NCBI GenBank assembly: GCA_003194525.1
Contig: NBIV01000242.1
Coordinates: 1 to 64,000 of the forward strand
Source of the DNA: Gracilariopsis chorda
Taxonomy: Eukaryota > Rhodophyta > Florideophyceae > Gracilariales > Gracilariaceae
Direction: 5' to 3'
DNA length: 64,000 nt
Part shown: piece by piece, positions 25,124 to 34,006 of the stretch
Layout of the letters: every line of letters starts with the position of its first letter
Position numbering within the stretch: position 1 is the first letter of the stretch
Translations under genes and position numbers: made by a program
The notes under the pieces: generated by a model
What the model saw: only the letters and a program-made list of their open reading frames with translations
Told to the model about the DNA's origin: nothing
Databases searched by the model: none

Positions 25124-26896
25124 CTATTCAATTACTATCGTTCCATCCTCCACATTCAGCTGGCTTTGCCAATGGTAAACATTTCCGTATTTGGCAAAGA
25201 GTTCTTCTCCTTGCTCTATGTCAGCTGTGGCCTCCATCTTGATAAATTTGTAGTCCGTTATTCCCGTGGGTGTTCGTCCTACGCCCGCTGACCGTTTCAT
25301 CTGCACATTAGCCTCCCTCTTCTTGACAAGGCCATCCACCATGGCATCTAAATCCTTATCCCCTGCCACGTACTTTGGATCGTTGATATACCCTGCAATG
25401 CAAAACGGAGCAGGAACCACCCATAATACGGGGTTTGATTATTTTCCATGCCAATTCACCAGCTGTTTTCGATGCGGAAGGGAATAGAACTGATGCCCGT
25501 AGAGCTCTACCTCCACCGCATACTTCCGGAAACGGTCTTTCGTCACACCCATGACTGCCTCCGCGTACGTCTTGTGCACTTCCTTCCTATTTGAAAGGTC
25601 ATGATAAACCAACGTCCCGTAAAAATAGCACACTACCTCACCGGCAGCAATTCTACGAGTCGCAAACACTCCGACCCCAGCATTTTCGTGACGAATATTA
25701 GACTTGCCCACTCGCAACCCATATTGTACAGCCTCTATTGCCAATAACGAGTTCATGTTCTCCATATTCATTCTTCCCTGGAGCTCCCTCGGCCAACCAT
25801 CCAGAGCTTTCTTCCTCCCCAAGTTCGCCAAAAATTTCACTTTGCCATAAAGTGGAGAGAAAATCAACCAGGTGCGGGGGAAGAATTTGGTACGGTGGAA
25901 ATCCATTGACAGACGTCCATAACACGGTGTGCCTGCTCCTTGCGATTGGGAATGCGGAGCAAACACGATGGGCCATCTTTCGAAGCTCCTGGTTCTTCTC
26001 AATATCCGTGTTTCCTTCCCGAACTAATGAAGCGAAACGAACAATAGCTGCATGCCTGGCGTGTTCAAAACAAGCATTATCCGGTTCACAACCCACAAAA
26101 CGCCGATGTTTCGGCAGTTCCATGCACGCCATCGCTGTCGAGAACGTCCCAGCAAACATGTCGACCACGACGTCTCCTGGCTGACTGAACCTGCAAATCA
26201 GCTCTCTCAGCAGAGCCCTACACTTCTGTTCCGGTGGCACCCTCTTCCTCGTATACTTCCCATCGGAGTTTTTCACAGACCACATCAGCATCTCACCATT
26301 TGACATCGGCGGCACCTGGTCTATGATTGCATGATACGCTGGGTATCGCGAAGGAACATAATTAAAGTTCTCATAGTTGACCATTCGGTGCTGTTGCGCA
26401 TACGGAACTCCAGCACGCACAGCGTGTACGGCGTACTCTGTCGTCTGGTGCACCCGACAACTTCTTCTTCCCCGCTACCCGTCGTATTGCCTAAAGACTG
26501 CACAAAGTGAAGTGGTTGTTCGTCGACGACAAAGGAGTAGCGCTTCGTACCAGAGTCATCCATGTACGTATCCTTCCGTAGCACATCCCGCCACAATGGC
26601 ACCTGATCCCACGAACAGAACTGTATAATATGTCCACCAGGACGTAGCAGCTTTGAAGACCTCCTCGCCGACCTGCTCATGTTCTTCTCTGTCAGAATAT
26701 CGTGCTCGCTGTTCTCCAAACCACGGCCAGAACGAGTCCCATATGGCGAATCGGAAAGCAGGAACTGTACTCTTCCTTCAATGGATACCTCGCTATCGCC
26801 AGACTTGTTGTCTTCAACTTCGATGAGTTGCTGAAACTTGCAGTTGTGAAGATGGAAGTTGCGGGACATCTCCTTCTCACAATATTTGTAAGCCAT
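25124..26896 (-). CDS. Beta-class DNA methyltransferase fused to a SET domain
   Basis: The N-terminal half carries amino-MTase motif IV as LLSDSPYG (26,738-26,752), then a variable region, then the motif X-like segment PPEQKCRALLREL and motif I VVDMFAGTFSTA (about 26,130-26,170) with GCEPDN following. The order IV..X..I is the permuted beta class of N6-adenine/N4-cytosine DNA methyltransferases. The C-terminal half is a SET domain: GVGVFATRRIAAGEVVCYFYG (about 25,640), YINDPKY (about 25,380) and IEQGEELFAKYG (about 25,190). It would methylate DNA and, by inference, histone lysines. The frame changes twice (about 26,460-26,510 and about 25,800-25,950), and one in-frame TAA lies at 25,439-25,441, just upstream of the YINDP segment, so there are short introns or decay. 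The first true ATG is at 26,896, 33 bases after the stop of the upstream gene and in the same frame. Confidence 0.8.
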
Positions 26897-26929
26897 CAAC
26901 TCATTCAAAGTAGTAGGGTACGGTGGTGG

Positions 26930-28333
26930 TCAAATCCCTCTGTCCTCCACATCATACGATACGCTCTGTGACAAAGCTGTTGCCTGCAGTCCCCCAGTAG
27001 CTGTAGGTGCAGTGCCACGTTCCGCATCCTCTCCCACCTCCACCTCTTCCACTTGACCTTGATCACCACCTGCCACACCCTCCGGACCTTCCTTCCCACC
27101 AGCAGCTGCACCAGTCCCTACCGGCCCCATAACGATATCAACAGCTTCTCCGGGCTCTTGTTTCACAGCTTGGTGTAGGTTGACATTGCTCCCATGCAAT
27201 TCAATAAGCTTGAGAGGCTTTATGGCATCTTGAACCGTAGTGACAAGAGATTCACTGAAGTTCTCAAACCGAACCGGGAAACGTCTTGTTGTCGTGATGA
27301 TGAACCCTTTGAGGGTATCCCATTTGCTTGGAGCAGAGATTTCAAACAGTGTCTGACGTAACACCACACTGGTAAGGTCGCCAAGGTATTCCTTTGCACA
27401 AAGACGAAGCGCTGTATCAACAGGGTCCGGTAGATTCCAGGCCCATTTTATAACGTTTTCCTCCACTATGGTGACGTTCTTCTCCTCTACAAATTGTTTG
27501 GAACAAGCTTTGTGTACGAAGCCCAGTGAACTTTGTTCGATATCCGTGAATACCATCGTGGTATAGTCAAGTCGAATGTATGGCAAGATCATAACTTCAA
27601 CTTTGGGAAACCCAAGGAACTGGGCGAAAAAATCCCAAGCCCTGGTCACCAGCTGCACACCAAAACCGACTCTCTGGCTATGGATCTTGTCCGACAAACT
27701 CACTTTCAAGAACTTTTTAGCTGCCATGCCCCTTTTCCTCTTGTTACCACTGGATTTCATATCCACGGCGATCTGTTCCACCATAGACAATGCAATGACC
27801 ATTTCAAATTCGGTGCAAGGTTTGGTGTCGAAAGGGGAGGACTTCTTCATGGCACCTAAAATACGGGACTTGCAAAACGCAGTTAGCAACACGTTACGGG
27901 GAATGCCCTTCAGCCCTTCCGTTCGACAATAAGCCTCCCAGAAGTCCCTTACACGCCGGTCTTCTTCACCGTCCTTCACATCCACCACTCTCGCCATTAG
28001 ATAGAGTTGACGAGCAGAGCCTCTCAGAGCCACGTTCCGTAGCTCACAGTCGGAATACGAGGTGTACTCCGGTCCGACGAGAGTTTGAAACATTTTCTTC
28101 GCAGAGTTATGAACGTTCCGACTTTGTACCGCGAGCTCCACAAAATGGGAGTGCGTCACACTTCTCGGTACATCCACGTTCTGTCTCGTCTCAGCATAGA
28201 CATCACGAACTGCAAGATATGCCTCAACAAGTTCGCCCCCTGTTCCGTGCATCTTGAGTGAACCTGAATGTTTCGCAGTTGCGGTGGAAAGTGGGGTAGA
28301 CACCACACTAACTTCCTCTACAGAAAAGCTCAT
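26930..28333 (-). CDS. Unrecognised 467-residue protein
   Basis: An uninterrupted frame from a genuine ATG at 28,333. No domain is recognised. Residues 1-370 look globular and helical. The tail (about residues 385-455) is low-complexity, acidic and glycine-rich, and begins with AVKQEPGE, a psi-K-x-E type SUMO site. A basic patch, SGNKRKRGMAAKKFLK (about residues 195-210), could be a nuclear signal. It is the first gene of the leftward block, next to the central palindrome. Its stop lies only 33 bases before the methyltransferase ATG and in the same frame, so the two may belong to one transcript or a fused product through splicing. Confidence 0.7.
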   Translation of the reverse strand: MSFSVEEVSVVSTPLSTATAKHSGSLKMHGTGGELVEAYLAVRDVYAETRQNVDVPRSVTHSHFVELAVQSRNVHNSAKKMFQTLVGPEYTSYSDCELRNVALRGSARQLYLMARVVDVKDGEEDRRVRDFWEAYCRTEGLKGIPRNVLLTAFCKSRILGAMKKSSPFDTKPCTEFEMVIALSMVEQIAVDMKSSGNKRKRGMAAKKFLKVSLSDKIHSQRVGFGVQLVTRAWDFFAQFLGFPKVEVMILPYIRLDYTTMVFTDIEQSSLGFVHKACSKQFVEEKNVTIVEENVIKWAWNLPDPVDTALRLCAKEYLGDLTSVVLRQTLFEISAPSKWDTLKGFIITTTRRFPVRFENFSESLVTTVQDAIKPLKLIELHGSNVNLHQAVKQEPGEAVDIVMGPVGTGAAAGGKEGPEGVAGGDQGQVEEVEVGEDAERGTAPTATGGLQATALSQSVSYDVEDRGI

Positions 28334-28836
28334 GATATAGCCGTATCGTAAGCGGCCGTCGCAGGGTCACGGGAGGTTCGAAGCGCCGTGAAAAGATGGA
28401 GCCTAAGCACGAGCGGTTGCGGTAGGTTTTGAAGAAAAGGGATGGGGTGTAAGAGGGAGCGGTTATGGGGGTTGCACCTTACTCCCACCGGCTTGTTTGC
28501 GTTCCTTCTACGAGATGCGCTCGTCCGAGATGCGCCAGTCAGGCCGCCGATGCCAAGAATGGGCACAACCCCCTTCACTCGGTTGTCACGGATTACGTTC
28601 CTATTCAAGTTCTGGGTCGAGGTCCGTGGTCCGGGGTGTTGTGGCGCTTCATCGCGATCGCGATGAAGCGCCAGACCCTTGAAATTTTAATTAAAATTAA
28701 AGACATGGCGCTTCATCGCGATCGCGATGAAGCGCCACGACACCCCGGACCACGGACCTCAATCACCAAATTATCAATTTGAAATTGAAATGCAAGGAAT
28801 TGGAAGGGGCATTGCAGAGGTGATTCGTGTACGACA
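28334..28836. promoter_or_regulatory. Divergent intergenic region with central palindrome
   Basis: About 500 bases separate the leftward block (467-residue protein, methyltransferase-SET) from the rightward block (ParB-like, dioxygenase). It should hold both promoters. The only strong structure is the nested palindrome at 28,619-28,760. Confidence 0.6.
28619..28760. repeat. Nested palindrome, 55-bp arms
   Basis: The arms at 28,619-28,673 and 28,706-28,760 are inverted copies with a single mismatch in 55. The inner 32 bases of each arm (28,642-28,673 and 28,706-28,737) are themselves perfect palindromes centred on CGCGATCGCG, each holding a GATC. The 32-base spacer contains the 16-base AT palindrome AATTTTAATTAAAATT (28,683-28,698). 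It can form one long hairpin or two smaller cruciforms. It ends 76 bases before the ATG of the ParB-like gene. Confidence 0.95.
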
Positions 28837-31353
28837 ATGGAGGCCCTGAAACGACTTGAACACGATAGAGTTCTAAAGCGCTCACAGCCACGTCGTCGCA
28901 AACAAGCAGGCGTGATCACGAGAGCATTCGACCTGAAAGGGTGCCAAGAAAAACTCGCCACGCGAACTTCGAAGTACTCAGCCATGGTTTCGACTCGCGA
29001 TAAGAGCAACCGAAAATCACCGAAACCGACTCGAAGTAATCCTGCTTCGCCGAAGAGACTTGTTCCGGATATGCCGACCACGCGAGGCCGAACGAAGAGC
29101 AGGCGCCCCTCCCGAGCTGCCAGTCATTCTGGGCAATTGGTTGGGACCAGTACGGGTCAGGTGCTTCAGGGTAATAGTGACGTCAATCTGTTCGTGCGAA
29201 TTGGGAGTAATGGTGCGAAAGTGAAGGTAGGAGAGGCGAAATTGCGTGGTGTGAGCGTTGCTGGGGGGCCAGGGACGGGACTCTGTCGTTCACTACACAA
29301 CCATTCCCTGTCCTCTACGCAGAGACCGGGAGAGGACTTGGTGGTTATTTGGAAGACGAATATATCGTCACACAGAGATGAAAAGTATCCGTATATGTTT
29401 GGGGGTCCCGAAGGTCCGCCCGCTACATTGAAAGAGATGTTATCAGCGGGTTTGTATGCCTGGGACATTGCGATGATGAGCGTCAAAAATGAAGCCGGGG
29501 AGGAGGTCGAGTCAGCTACACCACAGTCAGCAGGAAATGTGAAGACTATCTACAGAAGTTCATTTTCGAGGACACCGGCCAGAAAAGGCAAGCGCCTTGC
29601 CGCCGATGCCGGCACACCGTCAAGCATTTTGGTGAGCAAGGCCCCAGTGAAGAACATTGAAAGCGGTGGAGGAACCCCAGCTCCAGTGAAAGACATTCAG
29701 AGCGATGGAGGAACCCCAGCTGCAGTGAAAGACATTCAGAGCGGTGGAGGAACCTCAGGTACTCCCGCGGGCGGCTCCGGAGAAAGGGCCGGCCCCGGAG
29801 GAGAAGCAGGCTTCGATGATGACGTCATAGAAGTGCCTAAACTCTCCAGGAACGATCTTGACCCGGAGGAGAGGGTCTTATATGATGACGGTGATGCAGT
29901 TCCTTCCGAAGAAGTGGATAACAGCTTGGGGCTCCTGGACATCAATCGTGATGACTATGATCAGCACAATTGTGTCATTGACATCCACAAAATTCAATTT
30001 CCGAAGAAAATGGTTCGTTCGAAGAATGAGAAACATCTTCAAGATACTTCGAACAAACTGAGGAAATTTGGATGGCTTCCTTCTCTTGGGTTTATTGCGG
30101 TGGCCCCATTGGAGGACGTGCCGCTGCGTGACGCAATTGATGCAAGTGGGCGTTTGACTGCTCCTGTGGTTTTGGTGGACGGCTTCCATCGTGTGACTGT
30201 TCTGCTGGACCTGGAGAAAGAAGGTGCAAAATGGGCGCGAATTGTTGCGTGGTTGAACATGACGCTTTTGGAACGGAAAGATGGGAAGAGAATGACTTTG
30301 AATGAGGTATTGTGGCTTGGGAAGACGTTGAATGACTTGAGCTCCAATGTGCTGGTGATGTCCTTCGCAGATAAGATTCACACTGCTGTTTCTTTTATTC
30401 GCAACGGCGTAGAGCAGGACGGGTATGATCTCGCGAAACTCAAACCGAGCCAAATTACAGGTGTGTTGTGGAGCAATGAGACGAAAGGAAAGGAAGGGAG
30501 AATACGTCATTTCAATCGTCATTCAGCTCTTGCACTGAAGTTTACGCGGAATCCCGGTCTGCTAGATTTCTTCGAGGGCGTATGGCAGGAGACGTCTCAA
30601 ATTGGAATCACTCATGTGTCTAGTGATATTCTGCTTGGAATGTCTGGGGACAGGTTTCGTTTTACTATTCAATGTTTACAGGCGCATGTACGACTGCGGT
30701 CAGCGGCGACTGTGAAGATGGGACCGTTTGAGGATTTCCGAAAGTACTTCTTCGACTGTGATTCTAGAACCTATGACCTTTGCAGTGAGCTGGGGAGGTC
30801 TATGAAGGAGAAGAAGGATGTGCAGGAAGTGATGAACACAATGGTTAGGATTGGAAATTCTGACCAGACTGTGTCAAAGTATATCATATCTCGTCTTGGG
30901 AAGTGGTATACGAAAGGGAAACGCAGTTCGCTGGAGTCCAGAGTGGTGAATAAGGTGAAAGAAGCTCGTAGGACGCTGTCCAGTGCTTTGACTGACATGC
31001 AGGAACAGGATAATACTGATGCTGCTGCCTCTGCAGCCTCTGTGAAGAGTATAGAGGTGCTGAGCGTGAGTGACAACGCTGACGAGGCGCCGCGACGAAG
31101 TAAGCGAATCGCAAAGAATGATAATGCCGAAAAACGAAAGGGGGGGAAAGCAGGGGGAGCCCAGAAAAGGAAAGGTGAGGTCCTTGACGAAGACGATGAT
31201 GAAGATTCGGATGATTTTGAACCACCAGTGAGGAGGCGGAAGCGATCGAAGCGGAACACGAGTGCACCAGGTGTGAAGCGAGCGGGCTTCGGTATCTCGC
31301 AGGAGGTGGTGGAGGCGCTGCGTAATATGGGCAGGAGAAATTTGAAGAGGTAG
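28837..31353 (+). CDS. ParB/sulfiredoxin-type domain protein (838 residues)
   Basis: A long uninterrupted frame from a genuine ATG. Layout: a basic N-terminus (about 1-90, with TTRGRTKSRRPSR), a possible small domain (about 110-225), a low-complexity linker with three 13-residue repeats, then a ParB/Srx-like domain at about 375-470. The evidence for that domain is IDIHKIQFPKKMVRS, KLRKFGWLPSLGFI and APVVLVDGFHRVTVLLDLE, whose DGxHR matches the phosphate-binding G-x-x-R motif of ParB-type CTPases/nucleases and sulfiredoxins. A helical region follows (about 480-730), then a basic/acidic tail with RRSKRIAK and RRRKRSKRN nuclear signals. In phages such domains often accompany DNA methylases. Here it sits beside a large palindrome, which suggests site-specific DNA binding or nicking; this is inference. 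Confidence 0.75.
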   Translation: MEALKRLEHDRVLKRSQPRRRKQAGVITRAFDLKGCQEKLATRTSKYSAMVSTRDKSNRKSPKPTRSNPASPKRLVPDMPTTRGRTKSRRPSRAASHSGQLVGTSTGQVLQGNSDVNLFVRIGSNGAKVKVGEAKLRGVSVAGGPGTGLCRSLHNHSLSSTQRPGEDLVVIWKTNISSHRDEKYPYMFGGPEGPPATLKEMLSAGLYAWDIAMMSVKNEAGEEVESATPQSAGNVKTIYRSSFSRTPARKGKRLAADAGTPSSILVSKAPVKNIESGGGTPAPVKDIQSDGGTPAAVKDIQSGGGTSGTPAGGSGERAGPGGEAGFDDDVIEVPKLSRNDLDPEERVLYDDGDAVPSEEVDNSLGLLDINRDDYDQHNCVIDIHKIQFPKKMVRSKNEKHLQDTSNKLRKFGWLPSLGFIAVAPLEDVPLRDAIDASGRLTAPVVLVDGFHRVTVLLDLEKEGAKWARIVAWLNMTLLERKDGKRMTLNEVLWLGKTLNDLSSNVLVMSFADKIHTAVSFIRNGVEQDGYDLAKLKPSQITGVLWSNETKGKEGRIRHFNRHSALALKFTRNPGLLDFFEGVWQETSQIGITHVSSDILLGMSGDRFRFTIQCLQAHVRLRSAATVKMGPFEDFRKYFFDCDSRTYDLCSELGRSMKEKKDVQEVMNTMVRIGNSDQTVSKYIISRLGKWYTKGKRSSLESRVVNKVKEARRTLSSALTDMQEQDNTDAAASAASVKSIEVLSVSDNADEAPRRSKRIAKNDNAEKRKGGKAGGAQKRKGEVLDEDDDEDSDDFEPPVRRRKRSKRNTSAPGVKRAGFGISQEVVEALRNMGRRNLKR
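29640..29760 (+). repeat. 39-bp coding tandem repeat
   Basis: Three imperfect units encode VK(N/D)I(E/Q)S(G/D)GGTPA(P/A) inside the linker of the ParB-like protein. It probably expanded by slippage in a disordered region. Confidence 0.8.
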
Positions 31354-31571
31354 TTGACATCGAAGGATATCATTGTCCTTGAGTCAAGCGAGGGTGAAGC
31401 TAAGGACGACTTTCTCAATGATGATGAAAAACAGGCAGAAGGACAGCAAACCGAAGGCAGCTTTGAGGATACCAATCCTGACAGGCTTCCAGCTGGTTTA
31501 CGTCCGCCACGAGAGCTGGCTATGGGACCAGACATGTCTTGGTTGGACCTTGTATGCTCGTTGCCGAGTGA
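31354..31571 (+). CDS. Possible upstream exon of the dioxygenase (acidic, SIM-like)
   Basis: 73 open codons in the same frame as the ParB-like gene before it and the dioxygenase after it, separated by one TAG and one TGA. It has no ATG near its start. It reads DIIVLESSEGEA, a classic SUMO-interacting motif (hydrophobic core plus acidic run), then PDMSWLDLVCSLPS. A splice from about 31,572 (GTGACC) to 31,634 (CTCAG) would keep the frame into the dioxygenase. It could be part of either neighbour. Confidence 0.4.
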
Positions 31572-31614
31572 GTGACCTGGAGGCGAGAATGCAGTAAAGC
31601 ATCCACATCCATGG

Positions 31615-32928
31615 ATGCAAAGAATAAACCTCAGAAAACACCATCGAGCGGAGTGCCTATCAGAAGATGACTTCCGACTGGTTCATCATGCTGTGTATTG
31701 GCGTGCGTCACGCAACATGCACAAGGAGATGGGGACTACCAAAAGTGCCGTGCTTGGGGTGAAGATGCCGTCATCGGGAACTGCGTCGAATGAAGAGGAA
31801 GCACTGTGGATGGCCGCTTTTGAGAGAGAAGACTTGGCTCGTGTCTACTTTGCGATGAAGAGAGTGGAGCTGTCGGAGAGAGGTTTCTGTGTGTTGGAGG
31901 AATTTGGGACAGATGAAGGCATGGCTACCAAGGCTGCGAAGAGGGGTATCAAGATGGACGAAGATGTGATAGGAGAACTACTGGGGTTTTTCGAGAGCGA
32001 CTTTCTTGCGCAGCCGGATCTCACGAACGAAGCGAATCGGATATTCTGGAATCTGATTATCAATGCGGGGGGTGAGAAGGATGCTAGAAATTGTATCAAG
32101 GCGGTTGGGCGTTTTATTACGACGAAACGCGGGATTGCGGATAGAGTTGAGGAGCACGAAGACGGTGCGGTTCTTACCCGGAAGAGAGCGATGTTGGATG
32201 CGAGACTTGGTCAGATTGCGGCGGCTCTCGGGTTGTCTGAAGGTGGAGCGATGTATGCGCCTCACACAGGTGGCCGTATCCTTTGTACTGGAGAGGACTG
32301 TCCAAGGCAGGTGCTACACACGGACTTCAGGGGTCTGACGGAGAAGGACAGGTTGAGGAATGCGAACCCGGGGTATTTCGCAATGGCATCGGGACCGGAT
32401 GCGTTCATGATTTGGGTTTGTGAACGGTCTCATAATCTCACGATGACTCGGGAGAATTTGAAAGAGCTTTCGGCTTCTATGGTGGTGCGGAAGTTCAGGG
32501 TTCCACCGTTTTCTGTGTTTATTGGAAGAGGGGATGTGTTTCATGCTGGAGCTGGGTATAATGATGCGATAGCGAAAGGCTATTGCATACGATACCATAT
32601 GTACTTTGTACCTGAGGGATATAATCTCCCGGATGCGGTGCATAGGCAGGGCGGTTTCCGCCCCCCATTTGATAATTCTGAAGATGACAGAAGCGATGTA
32701 CCCCCTGCGGGAGTAGAGGAAGATGAAGGAGAGAAAGCTGACGATGGAGATGTACTCATGCAAGATGAGGAGGGGGAAAATCAGTCGGACGTGGAGGACG
32801 AGGAGTATATCGTTAAACGAGCGGAAATGAATACTGACGGAGACTATGAACAGGAGGATGAAGAGGAGGGTGCCGTGGTCCCTAAAGAAGCAGAGGGTCT
32901 GATTGGGGAGGACGATGAAAGCGATTGA
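31615..32928 (+). CDS. 2-oxoglutarate/Fe(II)-dependent dioxygenase
   Basis: 437 residues. The double-stranded beta-helix core shows the iron-binding HxD in VLHTDFRG (His-235, Asp-237), the distal His in GDVFHAGAGY (His-310) and the oxoglutarate-binding Arg in YCIRYHMYF (Arg-326). Spacing fits the superfamily. The N-terminal 200 residues are helical and unrecognised. The C-terminal 90 residues are strongly acidic. TET/JBP dioxygenases, which oxidise methylated or ordinary thymine/cytosine bases in DNA, are known companions of KDZ-type transposons in fungi. Whether this one belongs to that family or is an AlkB-like or protein hydroxylase cannot be settled by eye. It lies next to the ParB-like gene, same strand. 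The ATG at 31,615 is usable, but an upstream exon is possible. Confidence 0.8.
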   Translation: MQRINLRKHHRAECLSEDDFRLVHHAVYWRASRNMHKEMGTTKSAVLGVKMPSSGTASNEEEALWMAAFEREDLARVYFAMKRVELSERGFCVLEEFGTDEGMATKAAKRGIKMDEDVIGELLGFFESDFLAQPDLTNEANRIFWNLIINAGGEKDARNCIKAVGRFITTKRGIADRVEEHEDGAVLTRKRAMLDARLGQIAAALGLSEGGAMYAPHTGGRILCTGEDCPRQVLHTDFRGLTEKDRLRNANPGYFAMASGPDAFMIWVCERSHNLTMTRENLKELSASMVVRKFRVPPFSVFIGRGDVFHAGAGYNDAIAKGYCIRYHMYFVPEGYNLPDAVHRQGGFRPPFDNSEDDRSDVPPAGVEEDEGEKADDGDVLMQDEEGENQSDVEDEEYIVKRAEMNTDGDYEQEDEEEGAVVPKEAEGLIGEDDESD

Positions 32929-33172
32929 TAATGATAACTAAGTTAGTGATATACGTTTGTTAAAGATTTGAATGTTTTCAGTTGGATATATAGAGTGAAT
33001 GGGAGAGGGTTACATCGATGGAGGTTTTTATGCTGTTTTCATGCGAATACCTCACAATGCGCAGGTATACGATAGAGGGCGACGATGCGCATTTGCAGTT
33101 CAGTACTGAAGGTAAACGATTTATATCTTTTGAAATGAATTTGAGGTAGTATGGGTCTTCTAATGAGTACTA

Positions 33173-34006
33173 TCATACAATATGGACCTGGATCACGTCT
33201 ACTAGCCTTGTATGGAGGGGGGCTGGGTCCTTAGCTCCAGCTTCTTTCAATTTTCTTGAGATTTCATAGAAGAAACCGTTTCGAACCTGAAATTCAGAGA
33301 AGGAGGGCTTGAAGGATGTCAGGGATTTTCCGTAGTTGAGCAGTGTTTCCACGGAGTGATCAATGGTGAGAGTATTATGATTAATTCTTGTATGAAGAGC
33401 TACAAGGTGCAAAAGTTCTCTCATCACGACGGTGACCTCCTCCCGATGTGTTGTTGCGACATAAGACATGGAAGTTGATTTATGATAAACACCAACCAGG
33501 TTGAAGGCTGAAATCCATACTATTTTTTCATAGTAAACTGCAGTATACTGCAGGCTGTTGACCACGTGACATGTAAGGTGCAGGGTATGTAATCTCTGTT
33601 GGAGTGCTGAGGCCCATCTGCCAGTGGCTTTCGTGAGACGGAGGGGGCTCCAAAATGTGACTCCATCTTGTGGTTGCGAATCGGAGTTAGAAATGCCGAG
33701 AAAGAGAACAGCTTTAGTACAGTGCGTGAGTCCGAGTTCGGAGAGCAATGGTATGATGTGTCCGTTTTGGATGAAGACTAAGTTTTCTCTTTGTTCGGGA
33801 CAACAACTTTTGATTACGTCTTGGATGCGACTGGTCTTGCCACAGTAGAAAATAGGGCAGTGAACGTTGGGCTTCCACTCAATGAAGTCATCATTTGGGA
33901 GGAAGAGATCGGAAGGAGGACCAGCTCTTCGGAGGAGGGACCCGATGTGACCTCTGCCGAAGATGATGGAGAGATGAGGATGGGAAGGGAAGCGACTTTC
34001 TGGCAT
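33173..34006 (-). CDS. Ketopantoate reductase (PanE/ApbA)-like oxidoreductase
   Basis: 277 residues from a genuine ATG. An N-terminal Rossmann glycine motif (IIFGRGHIGSLL, residues 14-25) is followed by CGKTSRIQDVIK and NLVFIQNGHIIPLL, which match the K..., ...vv.lQNG signature of PanE. The C-terminal half (KIVWISAFNLVGVYHK, SFKPSFSEFQVRNGFFYEI, AGAKDPAPLHTRL) resembles the helical ketopantoate-reductase C domain. It would reduce a 2-keto substrate with NAD(P)H. The substrate is unknown, and family members are often not true PanE. It is convergent with the dioxygenase (244 bases). A metabolic enzyme is odd cargo for a transposon. Confidence 0.65.
   Translation of the reverse strand: MPESRFPSHPHLSIIFGRGHIGSLLRRAGPPSDLFLPNDDFIEWKPNVHCPIFYCGKTSRIQDVIKSCCPEQRENLVFIQNGHIIPLLSELGLTHCTKAVLFLGISNSDSQPQDGVTFWSPLRLTKATGRWASALQQRLHTLHLTCHVVNSLQYTAVYYEKIVWISAFNLVGVYHKSTSMSYVATTHREEVTVVMRELLHLVALHTRINHNTLTIDHSVETLLNYGKSLTSFKPSFSEFQVRNGFFYEISRKLKEAGAKDPAPLHTRLVDVIQVHIV

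Noticed and set aside
28619-28760. CRISPR array or MITE
   Set aside because: There are only two inverted arms, not direct repeats with spacers. No TSD is visible around the palindrome.
28442-28782. Short plus-strand ORFs across the palindrome
   Set aside because: They follow from the repeat and the divergent promoter region. They show no homology features.
29878-32763. Minus-strand ORFs under the ParB-like and dioxygenase genes
   Set aside because: They are antisense shadows of well-supported plus-strand genes.
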